Assembly (NCBI GenBank): GCA_947251855.1
Contig: CAMXUZ010000314.1
Location: 1 to 7,417 of the forward strand
Source of the DNA: an uncultured Ruaniaceae bacterium
Lineage (GTDB): Bacteria > Actinomycetota > Actinomycetes > Actinomycetales > Beutenbergiaceae
Direction: 5' to 3'
DNA: 7,417 nt
Notes under the pieces: generated by a model
The model's database searches: none
What the model was told of the DNA's origin: nothing
What the model saw: the letters and a program-made list of their open reading frames with translations, nothing else
Program-made: the position numbers and the translations under genes
Part shown: positions 5,673 through 7,417 of the stretch, piece by piece
Position numbering within the stretch: position 1 is the stretch's first letter
Layout of the letters: each line of letters begins with the position of its first letter

Positions 5673-6808
5673 CCTACGTGCCGGAGCTGGATGAAGAGCG
5701 CCTCCAGTGCCAGGAGCGGCGCGATCGAGGTGAATTCTGCGAACCGTTCCCGGGAATGGGTGATCGCTTCCATCGCCCGGAGCGAGGCCTCCTTCGTCGT
5801 CGCCGCGGCGATCTCCCGGACTGCCTCCGCCCGCGTGGTGTTGATGAGGTCGACGTCGCTGCCCAGCTGCACGGTCAGCACATCCCGGTAGAAGGAAAGC
5901 AGATCGACCAGCGCCCGGTCGATCGTGTCGAGAGTGGCCCGCCGAGCGCGCCGTTTCTGCTCCTCTTCCAGCGCCCGCACCTGCGAGCGCAACGCCGCCG
6001 GGACCGGTCTTCCGGGCTCGAGGCCGCTCTCGCGCAACAGCTTCGCGCGTTCCTCGGCGTCACGTTCTTCCGTAGCCGATTTGCTGCGTTCCTTGGCCGC
6101 GGCATCGAGTTCACCGGCGAGGTGGACGGCGTCTCCCACCGAACGCAGCCGCTGGGGAATGCTGAGCACCAGGTCGCGGTACTCGCGGGCTTCCTCGTCC
6201 GTCGCGAGATGCCGGGCAACTCCGATGTGGCTCTGGGAGGCGTGGGCGACCTCGAGCGCGAGTTCCGGGGCGACGCCGTCGCTCACGAGCAGGTCGGCCA
6301 CCGCCCGAGCGGGGGGCATTCGCAGGTTCACCTGCCGGCACCGGGAACGGATGGTGGGAAGCATGTCGTGGGCGCTGGGAGCGCACAGGATCCACACGGT
6401 ACGTTCCGGCGGCTCTTCGATCGCTTTCAGCAGCACATTGGACGTGCGCTCAGCGATGCGATCGGCATCTTCGATGATGATCACCCGCCAGGGCCCGACG
6501 GCAGGTGCGCGGTGCGCCTCCTCGATCAATTCCTTCGCCTCATCCATGGTGATGAGCACCTTGTCCGTCGCGTGAATTCGGACGTCCGCATGCGTGCCGT
6601 TATACGCGCTGCGCGCGGCGGGTGAGTTTCCCTCCACGTCCGTAGGGGCTTGCAACGCAGCGGCGAAGGCGCGAGCCGCGATCGAACGGCCCGAGCCCGG
6701 TGGGCCCGTGATGAGCCACGCGTGCGTCATCGCCTCGGGAGTCGCCGCCGCGTGTTGCAGTACCTGGGCGGCCTGCTCCTGGCCGATGAGGACGTCCCAC
6801 ACGCTCAT
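5669..6808 (-). CDS. holB: DNA polymerase III delta' subunit (clamp loader)
   Basis: A 379-residue AAA+ protein, the delta' stator of the clamp loader that loads the beta sliding clamp during replication. Visible in order: VWDVLIGQEQAAQVL (3-17), the Walker A-like GPPGSGRS (35-42, with Arg41 in place of the catalytic Lys, usual for actinobacterial delta'), Walker B-like VIIIEDADR (109-117), LLKAIEEPPERTVWIL (126-141), and TIRSRC (152-157) with the SRC motif that acts in trans on the neighbouring ATPase subunit. The C-terminal part (about 200-379) is helical with a charged, coiled-coil-like stretch (about 235-290). Family members carry a four-Cys zinc module between Walker A and THADVR; here that segment (53-71) has no cysteine, only Ala, Asn and Ser. 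It overlaps tmk at its start and the lipoprotein gene at its end by 4 nt each, so coupled translation is likely. It could be loosely called a DnaX-like ATPase, but the Walker A change favours delta'. Confidence 0.93.
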   Translation of the reverse strand: MSVWDVLIGQEQAAQVLQHAAATPEAMTHAWLITGPPGSGRSIAARAFAAALQAPTDVEGNSPAARSAYNGTHADVRIHATDKVLITMDEAKELIEEAHRAPAVGPWRVIIIEDADRIAERTSNVLLKAIEEPPERTVWILCAPSAHDMLPTIRSRCRQVNLRMPPARAVADLLVSDGVAPELALEVAHASQSHIGVARHLATDEEAREYRDLVLSIPQRLRSVGDAVHLAGELDAAAKERSKSATEERDAEERAKLLRESGLEPGRPVPAALRSQVRALEEEQKRRARRATLDTIDRALVDLLSFYRDVLTVQLGSDVDLINTTRAEAVREIAAATTKEASLRAMEAITHSRERFAEFTSIAPLLALEALFIQLRHVG

Positions 6809-7413
6809 TCGCTGATGCCCAGTCGCTCTCGCACCACGTGCCGAACCGCCGCGGCAACCTCCTCTATTCCGGGTGCCGCATCGATCGTCACGAACCGGTC
6901 GGGCTCCGCGGCGGCGCGGTCGAGGAACGCTTGGCGGGTGAGGGCATGGAACTCCTGCCCGGCTCGCTCCAAGCGGTCCAGGTCACGGGTGATCCGCTCG
7001 GGAAGGCGTTGCGGATCGAGATCGAGGAGGATCGTCAGGCCCGGCTTCAACTCGTGCGCTCCCCACAGGTTCAAACGCTCCACCCACTCCGCGCCCAGCC
7101 CCCGGCCCACCCCCTGATACGCGACCGAGGAGTCGAAATAGCGGTCCGAGACGACGATCTTGCCGGCGGCGAGTGCTGGGCGCACGACCGTGTCGATGTG
7201 GTGGGCGCGGTCGGCGGCGTACAAGAGCGCTTCGGTGCGGGGGTCCATGTCCTCCCCGTACAGAATCAGCTCCCGCAGCACCCGGCCGAGCTCGGTGCCT
7301 CCGGGTTCCTCGGTGGACACCGCGGGCCGGCCATGAGCATTGAGCCAATCGGTGAGCATCCGGACCTGGGTGGATTTGCCCGCGCCGTCGCCGCCTTCGA
7401 ATGTTATGAACAC
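6805..7413 (-). CDS. tmk: Thymidylate kinase
   Basis: A 202-residue dTMP kinase that phosphorylates dTMP to dTDP in dTTP synthesis. Motifs: P-loop FEGGDGAGKST (residues 5-15, Lys13), TEEPGGTELG (35-44), YAADRAHH (65-72), the DR(Y/F) motif and dTMP-binding DRYFDSSVAYQGVGRG (90-105), DLDPQRLPER (131-140) leading into the Arg-rich LID (about 137-151), and a C-terminal helix. The segment usually read as TREPGGT has Glu36 in place of Arg. The start shown is GTG at 7413, but the codon before it (AGT) keeps the frame open to the window edge. Many relatives have a few residues before FITFEGG, so the true start may lie just outside. The stop overlaps the holB start as ATGA. Placement before holB is the common actinobacterial order. 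Confidence 0.95.
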   Translation of the reverse strand: MFITFEGGDGAGKSTQVRMLTDWLNAHGRPAVSTEEPGGTELGRVLRELILYGEDMDPRTEALLYAADRAHHIDTVVRPALAAGKIVVSDRYFDSSVAYQGVGRGLGAEWVERLNLWGAHELKPGLTILLDLDPQRLPERITRDLDRLERAGQEFHALTRQAFLDRAAAEPDRFVTIDAAPGIEEVAAAVRHVVRERLGISE

Positions 7414-7417
7414 ACTG

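Noticed and set aside
5645..6625. Plus-strand open frame of 326 residues
   Set aside because: It lies antisense to holB, has no recognisable domain and has the low-complexity composition of a shadow frame.

Overview
The window is high-GC DNA, almost entirely coding on the minus strand, and looks chromosomal from an actinobacterium (Actinomycetota). The evidence is the gene set: a mycothiol-type maleylpyruvate isomerase family enzyme, an actinobacterial-style clamp-loader delta' subunit with an Arg in place of the Walker A Lys, a secreted TAP-like S33 lipoprotein peptidase, and GTG starts with TANNNT-type -10 boxes very close to the start codon. I see no mobile element, phage gene or CRISPR array. 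The genus cannot be fixed from the sequence alone.

Reading in the direction of transcription (high to low coordinates), the window opens with a tightly packed block. Thymidylate kinase (tmk, 6805-7413) overlaps the DNA polymerase III delta' subunit (holB, 5669-6808) by 4 nt (ATGA), and holB overlaps an exported alpha/beta-hydrolase lipoprotein (4137-5672) by 4 nt in the same way. This is a translationally coupled unit joining dTTP synthesis, the replication clamp loader and a cell-surface peptidase. A tRNA-Thr(CGU) gene (3936-4008) follows with its own recognisable promoter.

Next comes about 360 bp (3575-3935) with no convincing gene. It holds the most unusual signal here: a perfect 12-bp inverted repeat, 3710-3721 and 3850-3861, enclosing a second nested helix. 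Together they describe a rod-like fold of about 152 nt with an asymmetric central bubble, a candidate structured RNA of unknown identity and unresolved strand.

The remaining part has four same-strand genes separated by short gaps: a small protein of unknown function (3083-3574), an alpha/beta hydrolase (2197-3036) whose start codon sits inside a 7-bp inverted repeat, a DinB-fold maleylpyruvate isomerase-like protein (1389-2153), and the N-terminal 433 residues of an FAD-linked oxidase (1-1300) that runs off the left edge and is probably fused to an Fe-S domain outside the window. The last two each have a TANNNT hexamer 6-7 nt before the start codon, suggesting leaderless transcripts. No shared pathway for these four genes is evident. 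Most of the window is ordinary housekeeping DNA. The points worth checking are the putative RNA, the delta' subunit lacking its zinc cysteines, the start-codon palindrome and the unknown protein.
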